The notes beneath the pieces were generated by a model. That model saw only the letters and a program-made list of their open reading frames with translations, did no database searches and was not told the DNA's origin. The position numbers and the translations under genes were made by a program. Of a DNA stretch of 64,000 nucleotides, positions 20,195-28,875 are shown one piece after another; positions within the stretch are counted from its first letter, which is position 1, and the number at the start of each line of letters is the position of its first letter. Source of the stretch: Gammaproteobacteria bacterium (GTDB lineage: Bacteria; Pseudomonadota; Gammaproteobacteria; HTCC5015); contig JAFGLM010000030.1 of the NCBI GenBank assembly GCA_016928055.1, positions 31,923-95,922 of the forward strand, written 5' to 3'.

Positions 20195-21220
20195 TTAATC
20201 TCCTGACATAATTGTCTCGACAAGTTTAACCGAGCATTCTGGCATAAGATGAACAATATCCCACATTTCATCTTTGCTACATCGGATACTTTTCAGTTCG
20301 GTTGCATCAACAAACGTCCATTTGTCTTTTTTTGCCATTTCAAATAACGCATTTTTTAGCTCGGTGAATCGCTCGCTTAGTTGTTTGTCAGAATATATTT
20401 TTTCAAGCACTATCGGGTGGTAAGGTGTTAGCACCAACCAGACTGAGGCGCCCATTTTTTCCAATAAATCTGCAGATTTTTGAAATAGTTCAAAGCGCTC
20501 ATTTGACAAATGAACATAATTACTAAATTTTTCGTCCATATACGCCGTAAGATCAATACCCTCATCAATCTTCCAACCATATGCGGCTCTCGTTTCCAAA
20601 TCTCGCTTTCGCAATAGCATACCATTGGCCAGGGTATCTGTTACCTCAGAAAAACCTAATATATTTGCCCGTATTGCAGCTATAGAGTCATCCAACATCC
20701 TTCTAGATAAGTACTTTCGCCAGAAATCGCTAATAATATGGTCGTTTCGTCCTAATTTGGCTAGTCTTTGTATTGCAGGCTCATTCCGAACAAAAGCAAA
20801 AAGCTGTCTTGCGGAAATCAACCTTGGATCAACTGGAATAGACCCATTAAACATATTGAAATCAACTCCAATCACTATCCGGTCAATCTTTATACCTTTA
20901 TTATCTAACCATCTAATCTGTGCAAGAAAATCCTCAGGCATCGCGCTATTGACAGAATAATTAAATCCCCTGTCTCCGAAAACAGACGGGGAGATTTCCA
21001 TCATCCTGGAACTACCTAATATCAGCGATATAGATTTAGTGTGTTTGCTTTCAATTAAACGGATTTTCTCTAAACGAACAGTCTCAACAAGAGGTAGCCG
21101 AGCGATATTACGATAACCAAACTCATTATAAGGATCAACCACAATATTAATACTCAACAATACAATTGAAGGTACAATTGCAGAAATTAGTACGATAAAT
21201 ATAAATGCTTTTGGTTTCAC
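20195..21220 (-). CDS. SGNH-hydrolase-like membrane-anchored protein, MBOAT partner
   Basis: This 341-residue protein has an uncleaved N-terminal signal anchor (about residues 5-28) and a periplasmic domain. The domain shows an SGNH-type Ser block (LILGSSR, S70/S71) and a C-terminal DxxH block (D321, H324 in WDIVHLMP). An IGVDFNMF segment lies between. Such proteins (AlgJ/AlgX, PatB, DltD types) receive acyl groups from a membrane O-acyltransferase and pass them to a polysaccharide. The MBOAT gene lies 44 bases upstream in the same operon. Acyl-transfer function is inferred from pairing and motifs. Confidence 0.72.
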   Translation of the reverse strand: MKPKAFIFIVLISAIVPSIVLLSINIVVDPYNEFGYRNIARLPLVETVRLEKIRLIESKHTKSISLILGSSRMMEISPSVFGDRGFNYSVNSAMPEDFLAQIRWLDNKGIKIDRIVIGVDFNMFNGSIPVDPRLISARQLFAFVRNEPAIQRLAKLGRNDHIISDFWRKYLSRRMLDDSIAAIRANILGFSEVTDTLANGMLLRKRDLETRAAYGWKIDEGIDLTAYMDEKFSNYVHLSNERFELFQKSADLLEKMGASVWLVLTPYHPIVLEKIYSDKQLSERFTELKNALFEMAKKDKWTFVDATELKSIRCSKDEMWDIVHLMPECSVKLVETIMSGD

Positions 21221-21264
21221 GTTATATATCTTAATAGTTTATGTCAATCTATTTATAAAGCCAA

Positions 21265-22656
21265 TTAGAATCTAAAGTACAAAAACTCTGAAACGTTGCC
21301 GCCGGCACTGATCACCATGAAGATTAGTAGTCCAGCCGACAATGCACCAACCCATGCGTGTCTTCTATGCCATGGCAAACGTTCATTCCAAAATAACAAT
21401 AATAACGCAGCGATATAAATCTGATTCGGCAATATACTAATTTCATTTAGTGCAAAACCACGCCCTTCTCCAAATAAAGCGTAATAATAAGCAATCGCAT
21501 CCGTTATTGAGTCTGATCGAAACATAACCCAACCAAAACAAATAGCTGAAAACGTGAATCCCCACGCGATTATATTCGGTAGTTTTATACTTGATAACAA
21601 CCACATGCGATGAACCGCTACTAACACACCATGATATAAACCCCAAATAACAAATGTCCATCCAGCACCATGCCACAATCCACCAATGAACATCGTAACA
21701 AATACGCACATTGCAACATGAATAGCGCTACCTTGATTCCCTCCCAATGGAATATAAAGGTAATCCCTCAAAAACCGCGACAACGTAATATGCCAACGCT
21801 GCCAAAATTGCCTGACGTTTAGACTTAGATACGGCCTATTAAAATTTCTCGGAATGCGTAGCCCAAGTAGTGCCGCCAGCCCAACCGCCATATCTGAATA
21901 TCCCGAAAAATCAAAGTAGAGCTGAAAAGTATAAGCGAGCATGCCTACCCACGCATCCATGGTAGAAAGTAATCCAGGGCTAGAAAACGCAATTGCTACA
22001 GTTGAGGACAATGGATCGGCAATTAGTACTTTCTTTCCTAATCCGATCGCAAAGACAACACAACCAAACATTTGCCGGGGGCCAAAGGCTTTATCTTTCA
22101 AACTTTCGAATTGCGGAAGAAGCTCTCGATGATGAACTATTGGGCCTGCGATCAACTGAGGAAAAAAAGATACAAAGAGCAGATAACGAGAATAAGATAT
22201 GTTGCGCGGCCTCATATCTGGTTTCGAGCAATCAACCAAATATGCGATTTGCTGGAATGTATAAAATGAAATACCAAGCGGAAGAACAATTTCGTACCTA
22301 AAGAAAGATAAACTATTAAGGAACTCAAAAATTGTTAAATACTCCAAATTACCAAGAAAAAAATTTCTATATTTGAAATATCCAAGTACAGCCAAATTAA
22401 ATCCAATAGCAATCCATAATATGGTCTTATTCGTTTCTCTCTGTACACGTATAAGTTCACCAAATTGATAGTTTACGACAGTCACCCCTATCAATAGAAA
22501 AAGATTAATCCAACTCGATGCAGCATAAAACACAAGAGATGCTGCAATAAGCATATACAGGAAACTCCTATTGAGACCGATTCTTTTTGTTAGAAAAAAA
22601 ATCGCAAGCGAAATCGGTAAGAATACGAGCAGGAAATCCGGGTCCGAAAAAACCAT
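21265..22656 (-). CDS. MBOAT-family membrane O-acyltransferase (AlgI-like)
   Basis: This 463-residue polytopic protein would move an acyl group, commonly acetyl, across the inner membrane for O-acylation of the polysaccharide. The MBOAT signatures are clear: QFWQRWHITLSRFLRDYLY (His289) and FIGGLWHGAGW with the catalytic His329. PLGISFYTFQ and FFPQLIAGPI are also typical of the AlgI/DltB branch. It is paired with the SGNH-like gene downstream. The acyl group and sugar target are unknown. Confidence 0.92.
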   Translation of the reverse strand: MVFSDPDFLLVFLPISLAIFFLTKRIGLNRSFLYMLIAASLVFYAASSWINLFLLIGVTVVNYQFGELIRVQRETNKTILWIAIGFNLAVLGYFKYRNFFLGNLEYLTIFEFLNSLSFFRYEIVLPLGISFYTFQQIAYLVDCSKPDMRPRNISYSRYLLFVSFFPQLIAGPIVHHRELLPQFESLKDKAFGPRQMFGCVVFAIGLGKKVLIADPLSSTVAIAFSSPGLLSTMDAWVGMLAYTFQLYFDFSGYSDMAVGLAALLGLRIPRNFNRPYLSLNVRQFWQRWHITLSRFLRDYLYIPLGGNQGSAIHVAMCVFVTMFIGGLWHGAGWTFVIWGLYHGVLVAVHRMWLLSSIKLPNIIAWGFTFSAICFGWVMFRSDSITDAIAYYYALFGEGRGFALNEISILPNQIYIAALLLLFWNERLPWHRRHAWVGALSAGLLIFMVISAGGNVSEFLYFRF

Positions 22657-22745
22657 GCTTTTTTAGTAAGTTAAAGGTTAGAATGGCCGTCAATGCAAAA
22701 AAACAAACATTTTAAGTCGATATTTAAAACGTGAAATGATCTCCC

Positions 22746-23648
22746 TCATTTCCGCGGTTCCGCAATAATCATTGTAGTACTAAGCCGAGTAATTGTTCGC
22801 CCTATTAGTCTCCTGATAGAATAAGCAGGGTATTTTAACCACAAATCTATATGACGTACGGGACTTAACCCTGCACGACGAGCTGCGCACCCAAGTGAAT
22901 TCTGAGTAAAACCCTGCAAATGCTCGAACGGCGACATAAGATGTATGTGTTGGCCATCAAATGGAAAGTCATTCCAAAAGCCAGGCCTCGTCTTTTCTCT
23001 ACCTATATTAGGGACAGTTATGCGAATTAGCGCTTTATCTAGGCAATAATCCAATACTGCTTTTAGTGTCTCAACCGGCTGAGGCAGGTGCTCAAGAACT
23101 TGCTCGATATTCACTGCATGAAATTTCTGTTCACCTAAATCCTCTAAGCAATTAGTGAGTCTAAAACCATCTGACCTAATCCCGGACGTAGAACGTATAG
23201 CACTAGGCTCGTAAGCGGTCACTTCAAAACCATTTTCTTGCGCAGCATGCGCCCAAAGCCCTCTTCCAGAACCAAAATCGAGCAATCTCGGCTTATTATC
23301 TTGATAGCGGTGTTTCACCAATTCATAAAGTGTTTTCATCTCCTTACGCATGCGCCAGGAAGGTCGTTTTGCTATTTTGACTGGATTAAGCACAATACCG
23401 TTATTATACATTTGGACCAAACTTGATTGATCTGGTTGCCTATAATACCAAAGATGACTGCAACTCAGGCAATGATGGATATCAAGAGGAAATAAACTCT
23501 GCCAATCATTCATACACCCGTTATACTTCCTCTTGCTTAATTCTAAAAACCAATGCGAATCGCTTTCCGTATTGCGTTCCACAATTTCACTTTCGTAACT
23601 ATTACAAGCAGGACATTGACCGAAAATTAGAATTTTCATCTCAGCCAT
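22746..23648 (-). CDS. Class I SAM-dependent methyltransferase with N-terminal zinc-ribbon-like segment
   Basis: This 300-residue protein begins with two CxxC pairs (CPACN near residue 13 and CLSCSHLWYY near residue 59), a zinc-ribbon arrangement seen in sugar C-methyltransferase-like and related proteins. A Rossmann methyltransferase domain follows, with LLDFGSGRGLWA, VTAYEPS and VNIEQVLEHLPQP. It is probably a sugar methyltransferase acting on the repeat unit or its precursor. An internal ATG three codons in is an alternative start. Confidence 0.8.
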   Translation of the reverse strand: MAEMKILIFGQCPACNSYESEIVERNTESDSHWFLELSKRKYNGCMNDWQSLFPLDIHHCLSCSHLWYYRQPDQSSLVQMYNNGIVLNPVKIAKRPSWRMRKEMKTLYELVKHRYQDNKPRLLDFGSGRGLWAHAAQENGFEVTAYEPSAIRSTSGIRSDGFRLTNCLEDLGEQKFHAVNIEQVLEHLPQPVETLKAVLDYCLDKALIRITVPNIGREKTRPGFWNDFPFDGQHIHLMSPFEHLQGFTQNSLGCAARRAGLSPVRHIDLWLKYPAYSIRRLIGRTITRLSTTMIIAEPRK

Positions 23649-23754
23649 CGATTGAAAACCTCTATATCAAAGTAAGTTAACTTCATTTTATAAAGCACTG
23701 CTGACAATACCCCTTATTTACAATACAAGTTTTGCTAAACAACAGATTTGGATG

Positions 23755-25302
23755 CTACAAAATATTCTCGATTTTGCTTTTAATAGCCCCAACCAATCTA
23801 ACACGAAAATCCTCCTCCAAAATAAAAATCCACAGCACCGCAAACCAAATGACGGAAACCATGCTTAACTTAAATATAACCTGCAAAATGTCATCCCATC
23901 CCCCGCAAATTACTGATGCAACATTTGCCGTTATCCAGGCTATTGCGCCAGCCACGAGAGGTGTAAACATTGTTTGTCGAACATAGCTCCAATACGACAG
24001 CCTGCACTCTCGTGCAGCCAGCCAGGAAACGCCGAGTAATCCACGCAGTGCCATCGTAATCCCCAAAACCCAAACAAATATATCAAGCCCGAAAAATGTC
24101 ATCGCAAGCACAGATATACTTAATCCTATCGCTGCACCAGTAAAATCGACGATTGCGACATGCCAATGCCATCCGGTGCTCATCAACATACCCTTCGCAA
24201 CAAGACTGGGAATCAGTAGAGTGCCTCCAATCAACAATACCTGCAAATATATGTTCATTTGATCGAGGTCTTCAGATATTGTGACCTCATCACCCAACCA
24301 TAACTGTAATAGTAATCTCCCAGAGACAAGCAGAACAACACCAATTAATATCGCGATCGCAAATGAACCTCTAACGGTAGACACCGTAATTCTGGATAAC
24401 CTATCTTCCTCTGCGGCGCCCTTGAGACCGCTGGCAATGGGTGTAAGAAAAGCACCCAGAGATCCGCTGAATGACATGGCATTAATTATCAGCATCATCG
24501 GATATCCCACTAATGCTGCCGCTTTCGCCCCGGCATTAGCAGCAATTAAATTGCCACCCTGAATATGTAATGTTCCAGCCAAAGTCATTAATAATGCGGC
24601 ACCACAAGATGACAGCATTGTGGCGGCTTCCTGCCGGTGCCAACGCAATGGTTTACTTAACTTAGGTCGTATGACACGTAGACCAGAAACTGTTTGTGTA
24701 GCAGAAGACATTAATGGAATTAACGATACTGTAATTCCGTAGGCGATTATGCCACCTCCCAACCAATGCAAAACAATAAAAACAGCCGCAAACTTCAAAA
24801 AAAGACCAACGATTTCGATAGCGAAATAAATATCGAATCGATGACCCGTCGCCAGCAATCCAAACCCTAGCCGAAAGGGCACCACTAATGCAGAAATAAT
24901 AAGAGCTGCAAATATCAGCCAAAACAGCGTTTCCTGGCTATACATTGACGCATCGTATGCCCCAGATACAAACCATGCGACTCCCGGCGAAACTAACAAT
25001 CCTAATGCACCAAAAACTGTGGTAATAATAATGGCTACAGATACAGATCTGGCTACTGCAGCATCATCTCCCGCCGCTTTTAGTCTTGGTAATATTCGCG
25101 GCAATGCAGAAGCAACACCTAGATCAAGTACTTGCATGTAAGCGGCAACGCTCATTGCAATCACCCACAATCCCATTGTTTCAAGCCCTAATGCGCGAGT
25201 AGCAATACCCGTGATAAAAAACGTGACGAAGACGGAGACCAATTTATGGCTCCAGGTAACAACCAGATTTTGTGAAACTTGTGATAGCCCAGGGACCGTC
25301 AT
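23755..25302 (-). CDS. wzx: Wzx-type oligosaccharide flippase
   Basis: This 515-residue polytopic protein has about 12-14 hydrophobic helices and the N-terminal pattern of the polysaccharide-transport (MATE/MOP) superfamily, with ITGIATRALGLETMGLWVIAM and LDLGVASALPRILPRLKAAGDD. It would flip the undecaprenyl-PP-linked repeat unit to the periplasm. It is the first gene of the downstream minus-strand run 25.3 to 11.9 kb. Sequence identity within the family is low, so the Wzx call rests on topology, motif pattern and context. Confidence 0.82.
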   Translation of the reverse strand: MTVPGLSQVSQNLVVTWSHKLVSVFVTFFITGIATRALGLETMGLWVIAMSVAAYMQVLDLGVASALPRILPRLKAAGDDAAVARSVSVAIIITTVFGALGLLVSPGVAWFVSGAYDASMYSQETLFWLIFAALIISALVVPFRLGFGLLATGHRFDIYFAIEIVGLFLKFAAVFIVLHWLGGGIIAYGITVSLIPLMSSATQTVSGLRVIRPKLSKPLRWHRQEAATMLSSCGAALLMTLAGTLHIQGGNLIAANAGAKAAALVGYPMMLIINAMSFSGSLGAFLTPIASGLKGAAEEDRLSRITVSTVRGSFAIAILIGVVLLVSGRLLLQLWLGDEVTISEDLDQMNIYLQVLLIGGTLLIPSLVAKGMLMSTGWHWHVAIVDFTGAAIGLSISVLAMTFFGLDIFVWVLGITMALRGLLGVSWLAARECRLSYWSYVRQTMFTPLVAGAIAWITANVASVICGGWDDILQVIFKLSMVSVIWFAVLWIFILEEDFRVRLVGAIKSKIENIL

Positions 25303-25764
25303 AATGGTTACCAGTAATATACAGTTACATTGTCAAAAATCTAACTCGACATGATCTTGTCATATCTAACGAATATAGAGCAAAACCTATTTTGTTCAGT
25401 CATTTGGAATTCCAGTTTCAACAAGACACGACCTCAAAGTTCTGCCCATCAATTTTCCAGATATGTCATGATTCTCTCGCCGCAAAATCTGTGTAACAAG
25501 CAATCATTTTTCACCAATCTATCAATATTCGGCGCTAATACTACTACCTTAACATGCCACTTAAAGCACCACATTTTCCGAAAAATAACGGCATAATTAA
25601 TACCTTAGTGTTTGGCCGCATCCTAGACTAAATTTTGCTTGACCCCATTTTAAAGAAGGGATAGCATCGCGAAAATCCTTTACGTTTTCTGTTTCGCCAG
25701 CCTTGCTGGCGCATTTTTCTTAAAAATTAAAAAAGGGTTGCTGCATTAATCTGTATTTGCATAT
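25303..25764. other. Intergenic region between divergent wzx and wzy
   Basis: This region of about 460 bases must hold the signals for wzx (minus) and wzy (plus). Next to wzx a minus-strand TATATT (25321-25316) and a perfect TTGACA (25336-25331) occur, but not with standard mutual spacing, so a wzx promoter is possible but not clear. I find no ops element here. A terminator-like hairpin lies close to wzy. The 81-codon open frame 25351-25596 looks non-coding. Confidence 0.5.
25695..25719 (+). terminator. Hairpin with T-run shortly upstream of wzy
   Basis: A perfect 7-base-pair stem CGCCAGC/GCTGGCG (25695-25701 with 25705-25711) with a CTT loop is followed by CATTTTTCTT. This is the shape of a rho-independent terminator on the plus strand, ending 45 bases before the wzy start codon. 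It could stop upstream transcription or act as an attenuator in the wzy leader. Confidence 0.5.
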
Positions 25765-27228
25765 ATGACTGGATTAATTCTCCAAAAATTCTTTGATTAT
25801 TGGCGCGATAATCAACTTTTAAAGGCCGATAGAGTCCGTTATATCTCTCTTATGGTTCTTATCTTTGCCAGCTTGAGTACGGGTATATGGCAAGGTCTTG
25901 GTATTCCACTTGCCGCAATTAAGGCCATAACAGAAGTCTGTATCCTCATTTTATTGCTATCCGTCTTTACCAAAGAAATTAATTGGAAAGCATTAATACT
26001 AATTGTACCTTTATTATGCATTTCTTTCATTGGTGTCTGCGGCGCATTGCTTGAACAGAGCGAAGGCACATTATCAGCGATCTTATTTTTTCGGGATATG
26101 CTAAAATTCGCTCTATTGTTACCTGCTATAGCCAGTTTTAAACAACGTAACATGTTAATTGAAAAAGCAGTTTTTCTTGCTTCCGTTTTTTTTCTTATAC
26201 AACCTGTCATATCGATATTAAAATTCTTCCTAATAGGTGTTGATGAGAGCTACTGGATTGGTACTATGCATCAGACAGCGGGCGAACTAGGCGTACTCGC
26301 TCCATTATTTGCAATTTGTTTCTTGGTGCCTATGGCTTTTCTGCGATCATTTTGGTGGTTTACAGTTGTTGTAGCTTTTTGTGTTTTTTGTTTTGTTAAC
26401 GAAAAACGATTGGGGCTGTCTGCAATTCCTATAACAATGTTCGGTATGCTTTTTTTGCATCTCATACAGGATTCTTGGAGAAACTTTAAAGGCATTGATA
26501 AACTATCATCATCTAAAAGAAAATTATACGGTGGATTTATCATATCCCTATTATCAATATTCGTCATTTATGCTAGCGCTCTGATCATACCCTCTCTGAA
26601 TATCGATGAAAAAGTAGGCGGATTTTTTAATTATAGACATATTATTTCTTACCACAAAGAATATTTAACTAGGGATTATGAGGATCCTTTAAATAACCCG
26701 ATTGAAAATATTGAATTTGATCCCGGCATCCAATTAGGTCGATTTAAGTTAATAAATAATTCATTTCGATATATGGCAAACCAACCAACACTTAGACTGC
26801 TATTCGGATTTGGTGGCTCCGACATCAGCACTTCATATCTTTTAGGTGGAGATAGAACTGACATTTTCTACCATAAGCATCAACTCAGGGGGGCAACTCC
26901 TTTTGGTTTAAGAGTTCTTATCGAAACCGGTTTCGTTGGATATTTAATATTCGTATTCTGGTTTTCTTATATCAGTTTTTTGTTAATTCGCAATATATTT
27001 TCTCTAAATGAATCACGATCAACACTTGCTATATGCGCCACCGGTATGCATTTAATTTTCTTTTTTGATTCACTTTTTTACTCTTGCGCAACATGGACAA
27101 ACGGCGTTCTCACCCCTATTTATTTCGTTATTCTTACAAGTATATTGTTTGGGAATTACAATATTGCAGATTTTCTATTTTTTCGCTCCATCAAAAAACT
27201 GAGTAATCAGATTACCCATTCAAGCTAG
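25765..27228 (+). CDS. wzy: Wzy-type O-antigen polymerase
   Basis: This 487-residue, very hydrophobic protein has about 11-12 transmembrane segments and one large hydrophilic loop (about residues 270-380). The loop is followed by a segment with LRGATPFGLRVLIETGFVGYLIF, which resembles the H/NxLxxxxxxxG region of O-antigen ligase/polymerase (Wzy_C-like) proteins. The gene is the only plus-strand member inside a minus-strand cluster. Distinguishing polymerase from WaaL ligase is not possible from sequence alone, but the context with wzx and repeat-unit enzymes favours polymerase. Confidence 0.75.
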   Translation: MTGLILQKFFDYWRDNQLLKADRVRYISLMVLIFASLSTGIWQGLGIPLAAIKAITEVCILILLLSVFTKEINWKALILIVPLLCISFIGVCGALLEQSEGTLSAILFFRDMLKFALLLPAIASFKQRNMLIEKAVFLASVFFLIQPVISILKFFLIGVDESYWIGTMHQTAGELGVLAPLFAICFLVPMAFLRSFWWFTVVVAFCVFCFVNEKRLGLSAIPITMFGMLFLHLIQDSWRNFKGIDKLSSSKRKLYGGFIISLLSIFVIYASALIIPSLNIDEKVGGFFNYRHIISYHKEYLTRDYEDPLNNPIENIEFDPGIQLGRFKLINNSFRYMANQPTLRLLFGFGGSDISTSYLLGGDRTDIFYHKHQLRGATPFGLRVLIETGFVGYLIFVFWFSYISFLLIRNIFSLNESRSTLAICATGMHLIFFFDSLFYSCATWTNGVLTPIYFVILTSILFGNYNIADFLFFRSIKKLSNQITHSS

Positions 27229-27298
27229 AATATTTTGACTTTTACGATCCATTAACTGTGCGTGACGTATGCAATTTGCTAGCTTGTGTCTTGCTCGT

Positions 27299-28042
27299 CT
27301 ATATTGACTTAGAAACGTGATGTCCGTTATTTTCGAAAAAATATCTGAAAATACACAATGCGTGTTCAAGTGAACATAGCCCTGTTCGAACCAATGGCCA
27401 GTGCTGAACGTCACACTCCCGTATTGTTGCTAACCATCCTTTAATTGGACGTACAGCAACTTTCTCTTGCCTAAGATGCGAAATGATTGCCATACGATGA
27501 TTTCCTTGTAGTACGATAAAGCGGCGGCATCCATCTTTTGCTACTAACATGGTTCCCCCAATAAAGGTATGACCATACCGCCATGGAGAATATTGTGCAG
27601 ACTTTAAGTGTCTATAAAGACTGATAGTTCTTTCGAACTCTTTTGAAATAAATTCTTTTGTTGATGGCCCGCAAAAGCGAGATTCCCAAACATTCTTTTT
27701 ACTCTCGATCTCACCTTCTCGAAAACTCCCCCATGGATAAACAAAAAGCGGTAATGCTATTTCCGATTTCGGTATGCCAGCTAGAATCGAAATACTATCA
27801 GGACAAAATTTTTCTAGATATCGCGATAAAGTAGTATTTTGAGCATGAATACTATTGTCTGCATCATATTCCTCTAATGTCTTACGGATATGATGCCAAC
27901 CGCTATTGCCAAAATTACAGCCAAATAACGTCGTTGCGATATCCGGGGTAATAGTACTTTGTTTCCACGGTATGCTTAAAAAGCGTACGCTATTACCTGC
28001 GTAGAACTTGAGTCTACGCAACATATTAAAGCCACTATGCAT
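27299..28042 (-). CDS. Unknown protein with a ParB-like motif
   Basis: I do not recognise this 247-residue protein as a named enzyme. It has no signal peptide or membrane helix. The segment RFIVLQGNHRMAIISHLRQ resembles the GxHRxxA box of ParB/sulfiredoxin-like nuclease domains, which bind nucleotides; FIGGTMLV upstream fits the preceding strand. It overlaps the methyltransferase gene upstream by 8 bases and is the last gene of the nonulosonate block. A later ATG (LRRLKF, six codons downstream) is an alternative start. Function is unknown. Confidence 0.68.
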   Translation of the reverse strand: MHSGFNMLRRLKFYAGNSVRFLSIPWKQSTITPDIATTLFGCNFGNSGWHHIRKTLEEYDADNSIHAQNTTLSRYLEKFCPDSISILAGIPKSEIALPLFVYPWGSFREGEIESKKNVWESRFCGPSTKEFISKEFERTISLYRHLKSAQYSPWRYGHTFIGGTMLVAKDGCRRFIVLQGNHRMAIISHLRQEKVAVRPIKGWLATIRECDVQHWPLVRTGLCSLEHALCIFRYFFENNGHHVSKSI

Positions 28043-28865
28043 TTACTCGTCCGCTCAATATACCGAATATTGTTCGTAGATACCTTTTAGTATGGCTTGC
28101 CAAGGCGGCAAGTCGCCCTCTATGGCATACCCTATTGGGTAATTTAAAGATCGGATGATTAACTCTCCCGGCAACAAGAATGGCTCGACGCTGTGCAGGG
28201 TCATCCACGCGATAGAAATTGTTCATACCTAATCTTTTTAAAATTCTTTCAACTGCGACATAACTTAGCAACCAATATTCGGTACCATAATAATCGTTAA
28301 CATCGATTTCTTTTGGACTAAAATACGCAAATGCATCATCATGCGGACCGAATTTTAAAGCCTTCCATTCAAACACTATCAAATCTGCCTTTGACACCAA
28401 TGCTTCCATTGCAGAATAAGGATCTGGCACTCGATGCAAAAATCCAAGATTTAGACAAAGATCAAACCTGGGCAATTCTTGAAATTTTTTTGAGTAAATA
28501 TCCATAATCTGAAAATCGGCTTTGCTGCTATTTAAAGCTGATTTAACAAATTTTGCTTTTTCAATTCTATCTTTATCTATATCAATTCCAAGCACTCTAG
28601 CGTTTGCATCAGCCATACAGAAGGAAAAGAAACCCTCGTTACATCCCACATCCAATACAGACTTATTTTCAAGACCTAGCAAATTAAATATTGGTTTAAG
28701 CCTTTCCAATTTGACCAAATTTTTTCCATGTGATGTTTGATTGCCGGGCCGAGTCTCTATACTATATGGCAAAATAAAATTGTGGTTCCATGATTGCACT
28801 TTTTCTAGCTCAGCCACTCTTCTTTCTAACTCATCTTTTTGCACATCTTGCTCCGTTAATTTCAA
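28035..28865 (-). CDS. Class I SAM-dependent methyltransferase
   Basis: This 276-residue protein has a short coiled-coil-like N-terminus (KDELERRVAELEKVQ) followed by a CmoB/DUF1698-like Rossmann domain: VLDVGCNEGFFSF, VLGIDIDKDR, and FDLCLNLGFLHRVPDP. It sits in the nonulosonate block between the KpsS/KpsC-like gene and the ParB-like gene. O-methylation of the nonulosonate or a neighbouring sugar is a reasonable guess; the substrate is unproven. Confidence 0.78.
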   Translation of the reverse strand: MKLTEQDVQKDELERRVAELEKVQSWNHNFILPYSIETRPGNQTSHGKNLVKLERLKPIFNLLGLENKSVLDVGCNEGFFSFCMADANARVLGIDIDKDRIEKAKFVKSALNSSKADFQIMDIYSKKFQELPRFDLCLNLGFLHRVPDPYSAMEALVSKADLIVFEWKALKFGPHDDAFAYFSPKEIDVNDYYGTEYWLLSYVAVERILKRLGMNNFYRVDDPAQRRAILVAGRVNHPIFKLPNRVCHRGRLAALASHTKRYLRTIFGILSGRVNA

Positions 28866-28875
28866 TCCACTTCAC

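Noticed and set aside
25351..25596. 81-codon open frame in the wzx-wzy intergenic region
   Set aside because: No domain, no ribosome binding site and low-complexity composition; treated as intergenic.
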